From Septoria linicola (Eukaryota; Ascomycota; Dothideomycetes; Mycosphaerellales; Mycosphaerellaceae), in contig CP099422.1 of assembly GCA_024114885.1 (NCBI GenBank), positions 2,356,001 through 2,420,000 on the forward strand: DNA of 64,000 bases. The letters are read 5' to 3'. Shown here in pieces: positions 34,541 through 45,165 of the stretch. A program made the translations under genes and the position numbers. The notes beneath the pieces were generated by a model. That model was not told where the DNA came from. It saw nothing but the letters and a program-made list of their open reading frames with translations, and made no database searches. Each line of letters begins with the position of its first letter. Position 1 is the stretch's first letter.

Positions 34541-36199
34541 ATGCAGGAAGCAGATGAGAAGAAGTTTACTACAGTAGCAGCCGGGACCGATACAGACACA
34601 GAAAGAAGCCCAGATGTCACAACAGAAACCACAGAAAAGGACCATGCCATCCAGCGCACGAGAACACAGTCTTCCTCCTCGCCACTCTCTAAAGCAAGAA
34701 CCATATCCCTCGTCATAGTCCTCACCGGAGCAGCCTTTCTCAACACCCTCTCCGTCCAAGCCTGCGTGATCATTCTCCCGACCATTGGCCGCGATCTAAA
34801 CATTCCCTCCGCGCGACAGCAATGGATTGTCTCCGCCTACTCTCTCACATTCGGCTGTTTCCTCCTCCTCTGGGGCCGACTCGCAGACGTATACGGCAAA
34901 AGGCTCATTTTCTTATGGGGTTCCGCATGGGTCTGCGTTATGACGCTGGTATGTCCGTTCATACCGAACGAGATCGGTTTTGATGTGTTTCGAGGGCTTC
35001 AAGGATTAGGCGCTGCGGCGAACATACCGACTGCGATTGGGATTCTGGGTGTCACGTTTCCGCCGGGGAAAGCGAAGAATTACGCGTTTGCAACGTATAG
35101 TGCTGGAGCACCGTTGGGAAGCGTGTTTGGCAATTTCTTGGGAGGTTTGGTCGGGCAGTATGCTACGTGGAAGTGGGTGTTCTGGGTCCTGGCGATTATG
35201 GCTGCGCTGGTCACTATCGCAGGGCACTTTTTGATTCCTTTACCAACATTGCATCCTACAGAGGCTAAGGTCAAACACGCGGTAGACTGGCCAGGAGGTG
35301 TCATTATCACTGTAGGCTTGGTCATCCTGCTGTTCGCCTTGACCGACGGCAACGTAGTCGGCTGGAGCAGACCTTGGATTCCAGTGCTGATAGTGCTTGC
35401 CATACTACTTGTTGCGGCGTTCATCTGCTGGCAACTGTATCTGGAAAGAAGGACGACTCGAAGGCCGCTGATGAAAGTGACGATATTCAAGAACGTGCGA
35501 GTATCGGCAGCAATGCTGATCATGACTCTGTTCTTCTCTTCATTCAATGGCTTTCTGGTCTTTGCCACGTATTTCTACCAAGATTATCAAGGCCTTGACG
35601 CTATTCATACCACCATTCGCTTCATACCAACAGGCGTGGTAGGAGTAATGACCATCTTTGTGACGTCTCAGCTGCTGGCTTTGGTCAAGGTTCAATACAT
35701 CCTCATGTTTGGTACCATGTGCTGCGCACTGTCAAGCTTGTGAGTTCCCTCAACACAATAACGCTAGATGGGAGACTGATTAGCTGCTGGACTCTTTGCA
35801 ATACCTATCCCTCCTGACACAACTTACTGGGCTTGGGGTTTTCCAGCAATGTGCTTGAGTGTGTTCGGTGCTGATACTCTGTTCCCTTCGCTCCTGCTTC
35901 TGGTGGCACACTCGCTGCCACGTGAGGATCAAGCCTTAGGAGGCGCCATGGTGAATGCCGTCGGGCAGATAGGTCGTTCCGTCGGACTCGCCATTGCCAC
36001 CGCGATCCAGGTCGCCATCCAGGAGAACAGACAGGGCTCAAGGACTGCCATAGATGGAGCTGTTGCGCGAGAGAATGCAGGATCTCTCGCTGGCTTGCGA
36101 GGTGCAGATTGGTTCAATTTTGCGACGTGTCTAGCAGCATTCATCATAGCGACAGTAGCGATGCGAGGAGCCGGCAAAGTTGGCGCGGCCAAGCATTAG
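34541..36199 (+). CDS. MFS drug:H+ antiporter, DHA2 (14-helix) type
   Basis: The ATG at 34541 opens a polar N-terminus of about 50 residues, then a 14-helix transporter. Motif-A-like GRLADVYGKR lies between helices 2 and 3. ATYSAGAPLGSVFGNFLGG is the motif-C-like segment of antiporters. The C-terminal part has GADTLFPSLLLL and DQALGGAMVNAVGQIGRSVG, typical of fungal Atr1-like/aminotriazole-resistance transporters. The frame-preserving model is 34541-35711 plus 35784-36199 (528 residues, donor GTACCA, 72-nt intron). A perfect GTGAGT donor sits at 35740, but splicing it to the same TAG acceptor (44-nt intron) leads to a frameshift and stop. So either the weak donor is used, which shortens helix 11, or one base is wrong. 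Substrate unknown; plasma membrane likely. Confidence 0.78.
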
Positions 36200-36232
36200 A
36201 TATAGAGCCCCAAGGGTGATAGAATTGGTACT

Positions 36233-36744
36233 TCATGTCGATGTCGATGCCGATGCAGTGTCTTGATAGCTCCGTACTGCTGACTGGTAGTCGTCGAGCT
36301 TCACTGCTCCGGCCGACCAGATCAGGAGAACGTCCACGAGTGGTGTCACGCGTCGAGAGCGTCTTCCTGATCGTTGTGAGTTAGTGCTACTAGGCACAGT
36401 CCTAGCCTTCGCTGGTTTTCTGACGTAGCCGACGATATTCAGCCATGCTCCAGTCTGCAACAAATCATGATTAACCGTGTCGAGGACATTGTCAATGTTG
36501 GCTAACACGGTCGAGACATTTGAGTGCTTGTTTGGGAAGTCCAGCTGCAGGACAAGTGTAGCGCTTTGATGATGATACGCGTGTACACTTGAAAGAGATC
36601 AGCTTGTGAAGCACTTGAGATATGCAGCTCCACGGACCAGCCCAATGCTCGGATCTTGGTGCCTGGCTCCTGCTGCCGTACTTGATCGAGCAGAACTAGA
36701 CGTGCTGGCTCAGGCCTGCGACTTGTTGGGTCATAATTCGCCAT
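36233..36744 (-). CDS. TEN1: CST telomere-capping complex subunit Ten1
   Basis: Exons 36744-36638 and 36587-36233 (50-nt intron, donor GTCCGT, acceptor TCAAG) give 153 residues. The product is a single OB-fold with the features of fungal Ten1: PEPARLVLLDQVRQQEPGTKIRALG before the junction, then CVHAYHHQSATLVLQLDFP, a helix, GAWLNIVGYV and the C-terminal LIWSAGAVKLDDY. Ten1 binds Stn1 and caps telomere 3' overhangs and also helps lagging-strand fill-in. It is expected in the nucleus. The protein evolves quickly and is short with an intron, so it is easily missed; the two exons lie in different frames. Recognition rests on these three motifs rather than on an alignment. Confidence 0.82.
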
Positions 36745-37115
36745 CTGGGCAGTCGATGAATCGTATCACGTGAAGCATCTCCTGTCACGATTATCGTGGT
36801 ACAGATGTTGTTGACAAGAAAGATCTAGACGTGTTGTTGGTGGTACGGTTCGAGGCTTTATCGGCACGTGAGCGTGCTTTGACCACCTGCCACAAGCATG
36901 ACCGCATCGGCTGTCCCACCAAAGCCAGAGCCAGACAGACAGAGACAACGAAGGCAGCCATCACGACCATCACTTGAGCAAAATTTCGCCGCCTCGACAC
37001 TTCACTTCACTTCCTCGCCTGCGCATCTGGTACTCCACGCCACCTAGCATTGGGAAAGCACAGCCGTCCCGTCACCCGAGCACAACTATACCAATCACGA
37101 TTTTGCGATAACGAC
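36745..37115. other. divergent promoter of TEN1 and SNF7
   Basis: About 370 bp shared between two divergent genes. A run ending CACTTCACTTCACTTCC precedes the SNF7 transcript. No other feature seen. Confidence 0.45.
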
Positions 37116-37854
37116 ATGGCATCCTGGGGCTGGGGCAACCTCTTCGGAGGCGGCGCTGCAGCAAAGAAAGATGCCCCGAAGAACGCGATCCTGAAGCTAC
37201 GGAGTACGCTAGAAATGCTGAACAAGCGTGAAAAGCACCTACAGAATCAGATGGATGAGCAAGACGCAATCGCCAGGAAGAATGTGACCGCCAATAAAGC
37301 CCGTACGTAGTGGCAGACGAGGAATTATCAGATCAGTAGACACATCTGCTAACACTGCTGTAGTCGCAAAAGCCGCACTACGGAGGAAGAAGGCCTTCGA
37401 ACACCAACTAGAACAAACGAGCGCGCAAATGATGACAGTAGAGCGAGAAATCTCCTCCATCGAGACAGCAAACATCAACAAGGAAACCCTCGACGCCATG
37501 AAGGGCGCCCAACAAGCCATGAAGAAAATCCACGGCGACCTCTCCATCGAAAAAGTGGATCAGACAATGGAAGATCTCCGAGAACAGCACGCGATCGGCG
37601 AGGAAATCGCAGATGCACTCACGCAAGGCAACTCCATGCAAGGCGTGGACGAGGACGAGCTGGAAGATGAACTGGCAGAGCTGCAGCAAGAGGAGCTGGA
37701 TAACAAGATGCTACGCACGGGGAATGTGCCCGTGTCGGATCAGATATCGAGGCTGCCGAATCAACCTGTGGGAGAGCTCAAAGGGAAGCAGACGGCGGTG
37801 GAGGACGACGAGGAAGAGGAATTGCGGAAATTACAGGCCGAGATGGCTATGTGA
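37116..37854 (+). CDS. SNF7: ESCRT-III subunit Snf7/Vps32
   Basis: Exons 37116-37302 and 37364-37854 (61-nt intron, donor GTACGT, acceptor TGTAG, branch CTAAC) give 225 residues, the normal size. The N-terminus MASWGWGNLFGGG is the membrane-inserting amphipathic anchor of Snf7. Basic helices 1-2 follow (ILKLRSTLEMLNKREKHL, ALRRKKAFEHQLEQ), then the acidic half (DALTQGNSMQGVDEDELEDEL) and a C-terminal MIM1-like helix EEELRKLQAEMAM that should contact the Vps4 AAA ATPase. Snf7 polymerises into spirals on endosomes for multivesicular-body sorting. In filamentous fungi it also takes part in Rim/Pal pH signalling. The assignment is secure. Confidence 0.93.
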
Positions 37855-38654
37855 GGATAGAGGCAGACAATCGGATGTGTTTTGCATGCACGTTTTGCAT
37901 TTGGTGGGCAGCGATGGTTCTGGACTTTGCTTTGACGACCCTTTTTCAGATATCCAGAAACTTACAGCTTTCTCGAACGATACAACGATCGCGTATGTCT
38001 GTATGTGCTGTGCATGCCGTACTCTGCTACCAATCAGCAGCGAGATAGAACACTCGATTGAAAGGAAACATGGAACACCGGAATCGTCCTCTGCTCTTCA
38101 TGACCGGAACTTCTGTTGTAGATTCTGTCTATGCCCAATCTATCATTTCTAATACCATAGGCATGGCATTCTGCTCAACGGTCTGCCTCTGTCGCTCTGG
38201 ACTGTGCGCGAGGAGCTTTCGAGAAGCTCAAAGCTCGAAGTGCCTGGCGAGGGGCGCGTGCCGCATTCGACGGTTTTGCTGTACTCGGTTGTGAGTCTTT
38301 CATCTTGCATCATGTCACATGCCCCAGCCTTGCCCGTCTTGTCGCCCTGGTCTATTGGCTTGTCGCTAATTTGCCAACTGGTTTCCTTCTGCATGACCAA
38401 TCGAATGACTCTGCCTCTAAGCACAGTATCTGCTGATGGGTCAATGTCGTAGATCTGCGCAGTCCGAAGCTGCTCGATGCGCAGTATCTTTCGCAAGGAT
38501 GGCACGCACAACTTAGGAATCCGGTCTGCCGTCCGAGCTTCCATGGCTCTCCTGAGAGCAGTTTACAACGCGCGTGTTCGTGGACGTACGTCCAGTAACG
38601 GGAGTTGGTGCGTTTGTACTTGTCCTGAATTGAACAAACTCAAGATCACCTCCT
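37855..38654. other. intergenic, convergent 3' ends
   Basis: About 800 bp. A minus-strand ORF of 131 codons (38149-38544, real ATG) has mixed composition and no recognised domain. I do not support it as a gene. Confidence 0.4.
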
Positions 38655-39316
38655 CTAGCGGCCGTCTTGCTGTCCATTCGTAGGTGGCCCTCGTACACCA
38701 GGCGGCGGACTCATCGCCATGCCATTTGCCGGGCTTGGCCCACCACGCTGCGGAAATCCTGGAGGCATCTGTGGTGGCATACCTCCATTTGGAGGAGAGA
38801 AAGGCATATTCGCTTGAGGTGACCCTGCAAACGCGGGCATTCCTCCAGGCACATTCGCTGGGTTAAACCCTGGCGGGAACGCATTCGGTGGCATCGGAAA
38901 TCCAGGTGGCAGAGGCGGCATGCCACGTCCTCCGGGCGGCATAGGAGGAAACCCTGGTGGGAGAGGAGGCATTCCTGAGAGTCGTTAGTGAGTTGTCGCT
39001 GACGCATAGCTTCTCCATCCATACCTGGTGGCAGTGCGCCGTTCGGTGGGAATCCCGGCATGCCTGGCGGAGGTGGGCCAGAAAAGCCTGGAGGCCCTTG
39101 ACCTGGTAGTTGTGGTTGCATTGGCATGCTTTGTCCTTCTGCAGCATATGAACTCGTGATGCCATCAATGACTGCCTGTGCCTTTTCGTGCCCAATCTGC
39201 TGGTAGTAATCGACGACGTTTCGAAGGTGGTTTCGACCGCTGTTGTGCGCCTTCCGTACACTCATCGAGTCGTGGGTGAGGTATACATCGCAGTAGTCGC
39301 AAAAGAATTTCGGCAT
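38655..39316 (-). CDS. YHC1: U1 small nuclear ribonucleoprotein C
   Basis: Exons 39316-39025 and 38974-38655 (50-nt intron, donor GTATGG, acceptor CTCAG) give 203 residues. The N-terminus MPKFFCDYCDVYLTHDS...RKAHNSGRNH is the U1-C zinc finger with ligands C6, C9, H24 and H30, followed by the helix HLRNVVDYYQQIG. The rest is a Pro/Gly/Met-rich low-complexity tail (PPLPPGFPPMPPGG and similar), which is longer than in yeast Yhc1 but common in other eukaryotes. U1-C stabilises pairing between U1 snRNA and the 5' splice site. This is of interest here because several introns in the window seem to use GC donors. Confidence 0.93.
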
Positions 39317-39601
39317 TTTCGCTGTCGTCCGCGCGCACGCAGCACGATATTGTCGCTAGAGCTTTGCGACCGATTCAATCTTTATTGCTCCGGTGAAGGT
39401 CTGAGTGCGCCGCGGTGTTCAAGACGTTTTAGTGATATGCTGAAGTTGCGAAGTGGAAGCTTGAGGAAGTCAAACCCAGCCCTGATCGGTCACGTGGAGT
39501 CGCGATTCCAAGACCGTCGCTGCCCTTCGCGTTCCTTCACTAACAAACAACGATGACAATGTGATGTTGACGTCCAGATCTTGCGCCCTACGAGCAGATG
39601 C

Positions 39602-40115
39602 ATGAACGTCACGAATATGGCAAACCAAGTGCCGGTTAACAGCGTGTGGTCCGCTATGGATTACAAGCCTCCAAGAGGCCGCTGCAACTACAAGACATCG
39701 ATATTGTCGAGCTGTCCATGTCTGCGTTTCATGCTCCACCCAGTCAAGGCACGTAACGACAGACTCCTCGTAAAATTCCGTTGCTGACGATGATCAGGCC
39801 GCCACGAGCTTCGACTGTGATGGCTGTGGGCACCACGCATCATTTCACTCACTCGAAAACACAACGGAAGATGCTATCCTGAAGAAGTGGACTGCGGAGC
39901 AGAACTCGAACGGTGCAAACGAGAGTACTACCTCTGGTGCTTCGAAGAAGCGACGCCGGATTACCGAGAAGGCCAACGATGAGATCGAAGTCCTGGAATT
40001 GACAGAAGACGATAACATCTTCACCACCATCACCCGCAAGCCGACCGCCAAGCAGCAAGCCACGCGTGCCTCAAGAATAGCCACAGGTGGCGCCAAATAT
40101 TCTGGCGCGGGCTGA
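39602..40115 (+). CDS. conserved fungal Cys/His protein, unknown function; GC-AG intron
   Basis: Exon 39602-39748 joins exon 39798-40115 to give 154 residues. The N-terminal exon reads ANQVPVNSVWSAMDYKPPRG, then CNYKTSILSSCPCLRFMLHPVK. The second exon starts AATSFDCDGCGHHASFHSLE. Together the cysteines and histidines (CPC...CDGCGHH...H) look like a metal site, and the rest is a charged helix with KKRRRITEK and an acidic-hydrophobic EVLELTEDDNIF. The intron (49 nt, branch CTGAC, acceptor TCAG) only keeps the frame if its donor is GCACGT, a T-to-C variant of the GTACGT donors used elsewhere in this window. The start could also be the ATG at 39617. I recall similar uncharacterised fungal proteins but no function. 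Confidence 0.62.
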
Positions 40116-41481
40116 TGCTGATCTAGGTGATGCGCAAGCACTGGAGACTGTCCACTTTCAGCTGCTCATCCAACGCGGCAGACACGCTTGCAGAAGCCGT
40201 TTACTCTGCAAGGACAGGATCGAGCGTATGGTCTTGCGAACGCTTCCCTACCGCATTCGACTCACAGCTGGTCAGCGTGGGAGCTGGAAGCGGTATCCTC
40301 TGTTGGAGAGTGCCACATACGAGACGTTTGACCGTTTCTTCTGGACTCACAAAGACTATCGAATGGCTCCTCAGTCACGCCGGATAAGAAAGTCGGACCT
40401 CTGGCATACCTATCTTGCGCGGAGATATGGGCACAGTATGTTCTTGAGTCGACAACTTCAGCTTCAGCCACCGTGCCGGAAAGCGCGACGACCAGTCATG
40501 ATCTCAGGCGCAGCTCCTAGTGCCTGAACTTGATCTCGTCGTTCAGCAGCCAAACAGAATATGCGCTCTACCATCACTAAAAAGACCCACCCGATAGTAC
40601 CGGGGACGCAACTTGGGGTAGCCTGTGGCAAGCCTCGCCCATTTAGAACGCCGAGGACCGCAACTGCGTAGTGCTTCACGGCTTGCGTAACATGCACTCG
40701 GCTGATGCATGCGTTTTGTAATTGGTAAGTATTCTCTTTTCCACACTCCCACACTCCGACACTTCGACCGATTCGACAAGAGGTGGACGCGAGGTGTCGG
40801 CACATGCCCTTGTTCAACATTGCTCCACCTACACCTAATTCTGACAAATGAGACAATCAATGCTTGAGTGAGCTTAGCACTAGCTTGGCGGCAACCTTGT
40901 CTCATCGGACGTCACCAGACACGGACTGCAACTGTGATCACTCGTAACAGCGAACAATGTAAGCCAACACGAATACCTCTGTACGTGAGCTAAGATCGTA
41001 CGCCATCAGACGTTATGTTTGTGAACAAACTCCTCAACATGCGCAAGAACGTGCTTCAAATCAAAAAAATTGATGTGATGGTTTTAGTCCAGCGGCATTA
41101 GCAGAACACATCGGCTGGTACCCGACGCAACCGCTACCATTCCGCAGCCTGATCATCCAGATGACGCCACAACATCCCAGACTTCAACTTCACATCTCCG
41201 CTTGCTAGTATGATCAATGCGAAGGCCGACAATGCGCATTGGCTGGAAGTCCGCGGAGTGGCCCAGGACCTGTATTGTAGTCCGATGCATCCGTTCACCT
41301 CCAAGACAGCCGCGTACTTTCCTGCAGGGCGGCGACGTGGTATCTGACGTCTACAGGTCTTACAATTATTAGTGAATGCACTACATGGCGAGCCGGCATC
41401 AAGCCGTCCACATATATAACATGAATCCCCTCGATATACACCCGACGATACAGTATTCACTTCTCGCTTATCATTGGCATC
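40116..41481. other. intergenic, no gene seen
   Basis: About 1.4 kb between the Cys/His gene and oxalate decarboxylase. The ORF at 40087-40527 runs across the end of the upstream gene in another frame and looks spurious. A run of A residues near 41065 is the only low-complexity feature. Confidence 0.4.
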
Positions 41482-43118
41482 ATGACATGGAGCTACTTGC
41501 TGGGCGCCGCTCTACTTGCGCAAGCATTTGCGATACCAAAGGGCTATCGAGAAGTACATGAACCTGAGGTGTTCCACCGTGACAAGAGACAGGAAGCGCA
41601 AAGCGGCTCTCCGCCTGATTTCGCCATCCTCAGCCCTCCAACAGCCACTCCTTATGGGCCAGCTGGAGCAAGTGGTTCTCTTCGAGGACCAGCAAGCCTC
41701 GCTGGCTACAATCCAGCTTCTCCAATCGACACTTCGCTCTCTGCTACTGTGCCGCAGGACCAATATAACCTGGCACCGGGTCAAGACGAGGACGCAGATC
41801 TTGGTCTCTACCTCGATCTAGCTTCAATTGAGAACCCGCAGCCTATTCGTGGCGGCACCGATGCTCCCACAGATCCAGGGCCACGCAATCGCGAGCTCGA
41901 AAAGCAAAATCCTGATCTTTACGCTCCTCCTGGGACAGACTCTGGCGATGTACCCAATGCGAAATGGCCCCTCGCTCTCTCACACAATCGCCATGGCTTG
42001 AAAGGCGCAGGCTGGGCACGACAGCAGAATGTCGCCAACCTACCAATCGCGACAGCTATGGCCGGCGTAGACATGCACTTGGAACCCAACGCCTACAGAG
42101 AACTCCACTGGCACCAAGCCGACGAATGGAGCCTCATCCTCAACGGCAGCGCTCGCATCTCCGCCGTCAACGAAGCAGGCGAAACCTTTGTCGACGACGT
42201 CCAAGCCGGCGACGTATGGTTCTTTCCCGCCGGCGTTCCTCACAGCATCCAAGCTTTCGACTCCGGCGTTGAATTCCTCCTCGTCTTCGACAGCGGTGAC
42301 TTTAGCGAAGACGGCACATTCCTCGTCTCCGAACTCTTCGAACGCAACCCCAAGTCCGTCCTGGCCAAAGACCTCCGCGTCGACACTTCTGCCTTCGACA
42401 ACCTGCCAGAAGGACAGTTGTACATCCTCCCCGGCACGCCAGCACCGAAGAACATCTCTGAACAAAACATCACCGGCCCTGCAGGCTCCATCCCCATGGA
42501 CCGATCCTATTCTTACCACTTCTCCCAACAAGAACCCTACAAAGTGCCAGGCGGCTCCGTCAAACTCCTCGACTCGACCACTTTCCCCATCGCGAAAGAC
42601 TTTGCCGTTGCGCTCTTCACCATCAAACCCGGTGCGATGCGAGAGCTGCACTGGCACACTACATCCGACGAGTGGGACTACTTCATCTCCGGGCAGGGAC
42701 GCTTGACGGTATACGCTGCGCCACAAAGTTCAAGAACGTTTGATTTCCAGGCGGGTGATACGGGGTATGTTCCTGTCACGGCGGCGCATTATTTGGAGAA
42801 TACAGGAACGGAGGATCTGGTTTATCTTGGTGAGTTCGGCTCCTATTTCTTTCTCTCATATTTCTGTTCGTCCTGCTCTACCATTCTCATCAACCACTCG
42901 CTAACGTCCGCTTCTCCTGTTCAATAGAAGTCCTTCAAGCACCCGTCTACAACGACATTTCCGTCGCGCAGTGGCTGGGATTGACGCCGAAGCAAGTGGT
43001 CAAGGATCATTTGGGCTTTAGCGATGATACGTTGAGTAGGCTGCCGAAGATTAAGCCGTTTATTCTGCCTGGAGATAAAAATTTGACACAGACGAATTTT
43101 ACGAGTGAGGCGGAGTAG
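41482..43118 (+). CDS. oxalate decarboxylase-like bicupin, secreted
   Basis: Exons 41482-42829 and 42928-43118 (98-nt intron, donor GTGAGT, acceptor AATAG) give 512 residues. MTWSYLLGAALLAQAFA is a signal peptide, followed by a KR-Q site (DKRQEA) suited to Kex2-type processing. Both cupins keep a complete manganese site: H209, H211, E215, H254 in the first (ELHWHQADEW, VPHS) and H390, H392, E397, H436 in the second (ELHWHTTSDEW, AAHY). The lid loop after the first cupin reads FSEDGTF, with E276 in the place of the proton-donating Glu of decarboxylases, so oxalate to formate plus CO2 is the likely reaction. The N-terminal 130 residues before the first cupin are Pro/Gly-rich and longer than in bacterial OxdC. 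It probably serves oxalate removal outside the cell. Confidence 0.9.
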
Positions 43119-43279
43119 ATGAAGCTCTTATCGCTATGACTTTCGAAGAATTGATCAGTTATCACTTGAGGGTAGTGAGTCATGTGGAGAAAGCTATGAT
43201 ATTCAAGTGAAGATGTGATAATCGATGCGATTCGTATTGATCATCATTCTCATTATCCAAACACTTCTTTGCTCATCAA

Positions 43280-44779
43280 TTAAGAAAGTCGCTGTTCACT
43301 CGCCCTCTGCACCCTCTCCCTCAATTCCCCCAATGCCAAACTCCCGCTCCTCGTCACAACCACACCTTGCACCGCCCCACTCTGCACAACTTTCACGAAA
43401 CCCGGCGCAACCTCTGTCGCCATGAGCGTCAAACACCTCCACACCTCCACACTACTGATTGGATTTCTCAAACTTTGCTGCAGCTGCTGCGTAACAGCTT
43501 GCATGCTAAAGCTACACCTTTCCTTCATGCCGCACATGAGCGCCAAAATCCTCGCAATGTCTTCGATACGCTGCAGCGCAGATTGACGTTCGAGCTCGGC
43601 TTTAGTGGGGCCAGAAGAGGATTGCGATGCTGCTAGAGTCTGTTTGGCGAGGATACGGTCGAAGAGGGCTGTGCTGCGGGATGCTGTGGATTGGGAGGAG
43701 GCGCGTTGTTGTGAAGTTTCTGCTTGGGTTGTCTTGGCTTCGACTTTGGCGGCTTGTCCTGCTTTGAGGTCTGCGAGGCGTTGCTCGCCGCGAGAGAATA
43801 GTGCAGACGTCTTGTGCGCTGCCTCGTTCTTCGCGATCTCAAGGAGAGGAAGTTGGTCGATAAATTTGGCTGCTGTCCGGTTCTCTACTTTGAGTGTGCT
43901 TCCTTGCCATTGGTGCCAGAGCTTTTGCAGTGCGTCTTCAAATCTGTTGTTCAGATCTTCCTCGTCGATGTAGCTCGCTGCTCGTCTTACAGCACGACCT
44001 TGTGACAGCACACGTACTAGCCGTATTCCACCTCTTCCACTATCCTCGAGCACAAAATCGCGTTCCTGCTTGGGTACTATGGCGAGAATCCTTTGTAGAT
44101 CAAGCTGGGTCACATTACGCTTCTTCCAGTGTTTCGTGATCATTGGGAGAAGCAGCAAGATCTGAGGCGCAGTCGACGTGCCATTGTGCGAATAGTGCAT
44201 TGATAGTGCTGCTAGAAATGAGGCGAAGAGATCCTGGAGATCCTCCAATTCTGCTGGGAAGGACAAATCAAACTCCGCCTCCTCGGTCGGTGTCTCGGGA
44301 GGCGTATCGTAATCGAGTTGTTTCTTCGGCAGCGAGATCGGAATGGGGCGCACATTGGTCTCGATGTTCAGGTTGTCAAAGAGTCGCGCTGCACTCTTAC
44401 TCGGCGTCTCTGCTGGAGTGGGAGGAGCAGCATTCTTGACACGCTTATGTCGTGGCGCCGCCCGTGGCTTTGATTCGGTGGGAACCTTGCGGTCTGCAGG
44501 CTGCGAAACCACAATCTCATCCTCGCTGTCGCTGTCTGGAATGACATCCCGCTTTCGCTTGGGTGCTGCAGACTTTTGCGCAGTCTTGACAACTGGTGGA
44601 GGCGGCGTCACTTCTCGCTTGTGCGCAGTCTTTCTCTTCTTTCCCCCGTTCGCTTGTGCTGCAGCAGGCTTTGTGACGCTGGTGAAGGTGTACATGTTCT
44701 GTTGCGATGCTCTGGTCGATCGGGTTTGTTTACTGCTGGAATGCGCTTCGTCCAGCGCGGAAGCCTTTCGTTTCGGCAT
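43280..44779 (-). CDS. CDT1: DNA replication licensing factor Cdt1, fungal type
   Basis: Intronless, ATG at 44779, 499 residues. The N-terminal 170 residues are basic and disordered (MPKRKASALDEAHSS, PKRKRDVIPDSDSEDE). A central winged-helix-like domain contains LQDLFASFLAALSMHYSHNG, LLPMITKHWKKRNVTQLDLQRIL and GIRLVRV. The C-terminal winged helix, which in Cdt1 contacts MCM, spans about residues 390-490 (RIEDIARILALMCGMKERCSF, WRCLTLMATEVAPGFVKVV, LGELRERVQRA). The two-domain order and these segments fit the fungal Cdt1 family that loads MCM2-7 at origins in G1. The promoter holds MCB-like boxes (separate entry), in keeping with G1/S expression. I saw no clear PIP-box degron. Confidence 0.8.
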   Translation of the reverse strand: MPKRKASALDEAHSSSKQTRSTRASQQNMYTFTSVTKPAAAQANGGKKRKTAHKREVTPPPPVVKTAQKSAAPKRKRDVIPDSDSEDEIVVSQPADRKVPTESKPRAAPRHKRVKNAAPPTPAETPSKSAARLFDNLNIETNVRPIPISLPKKQLDYDTPPETPTEEAEFDLSFPAELEDLQDLFASFLAALSMHYSHNGTSTAPQILLLLPMITKHWKKRNVTQLDLQRILAIVPKQERDFVLEDSGRGGIRLVRVLSQGRAVRRAASYIDEEDLNNRFEDALQKLWHQWQGSTLKVENRTAAKFIDQLPLLEIAKNEAAHKTSALFSRGEQRLADLKAGQAAKVEAKTTQAETSQQRASSQSTASRSTALFDRILAKQTLAASQSSSGPTKAELERQSALQRIEDIARILALMCGMKERCSFSMQAVTQQLQQSLRNPISSVEVWRCLTLMATEVAPGFVKVVQSGAVQGVVVTRSGSLALGELRERVQRASEQRLS

Positions 44780-44922
44780 GGTTGACGATGGTATATGTAT
44801 GCTGCACGCTAATATGGGCCGTGGAATATGTTGTGGGAGATATACAGCAGTGGACAGGATGCAATGTCGATGTTGATGTGTAGATAGTGAATTGGCCGAA
44901 GCTGAACATTCAAGCGCGTAGA

Positions 44923-44988
44923 TCGCGTCGCGTCCTGTCGCGTCGCGTGCCCCAGCCACATGTTGCGGAAAGAGCTTGCAGGACGCGT
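44923..44988 (-). promoter_or_regulatory. cluster of MCB-like boxes upstream of CDT1
   Basis: Four copies of TCGCGT (ACGCGA on the CDT1 strand) at 44923, 44928, 44938 and 44943, plus one perfect ACGCGT at 44983-44988, lie 144-210 nt upstream of the CDT1 start codon. ACGCGT is the MluI cell-cycle box bound by MBF (Mbp1/Res with Swi6/Cdc10), which drives G1/S genes; fission-yeast cdt1 takes its name from its dependence on Cdc10. The clustering and position support regulation by MBF. The four variant boxes are close to, not identical with, the consensus. Confidence 0.5.
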
Positions 44989-45165
44989 CGTCTTGGTCAG
45001 AAGTCGTGGCCGGGAAATGTTGTTATCACTTTGCGCATAATCTAGTCGGTTCAGCTACTCGGCATGCCTATGATGATGTTTCTGAATGCTGCGTCCGGTC
45101 TGGTGAACATCGTTGAAGTTGGCATTCATGGGTATTATCTTTATCTCTCTATACTGGCTAACAAA

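Noticed and set aside
40087..40527. 146-codon ORF on the plus strand
   Set aside because: Overlaps the end of the Cys/His gene in another frame and has no protein-like features.
40541..40640. tRNA-like A-box (TGGTAGAGC on the minus strand)
   Set aside because: No matching B-box, anticodon arm or acceptor stem could be drawn.
43605..44876. Plus-strand ORFs antisense to CDT1
   Set aside because: Mirror images of the CDT1 reading frame; the minus strand carries the conserved domains.
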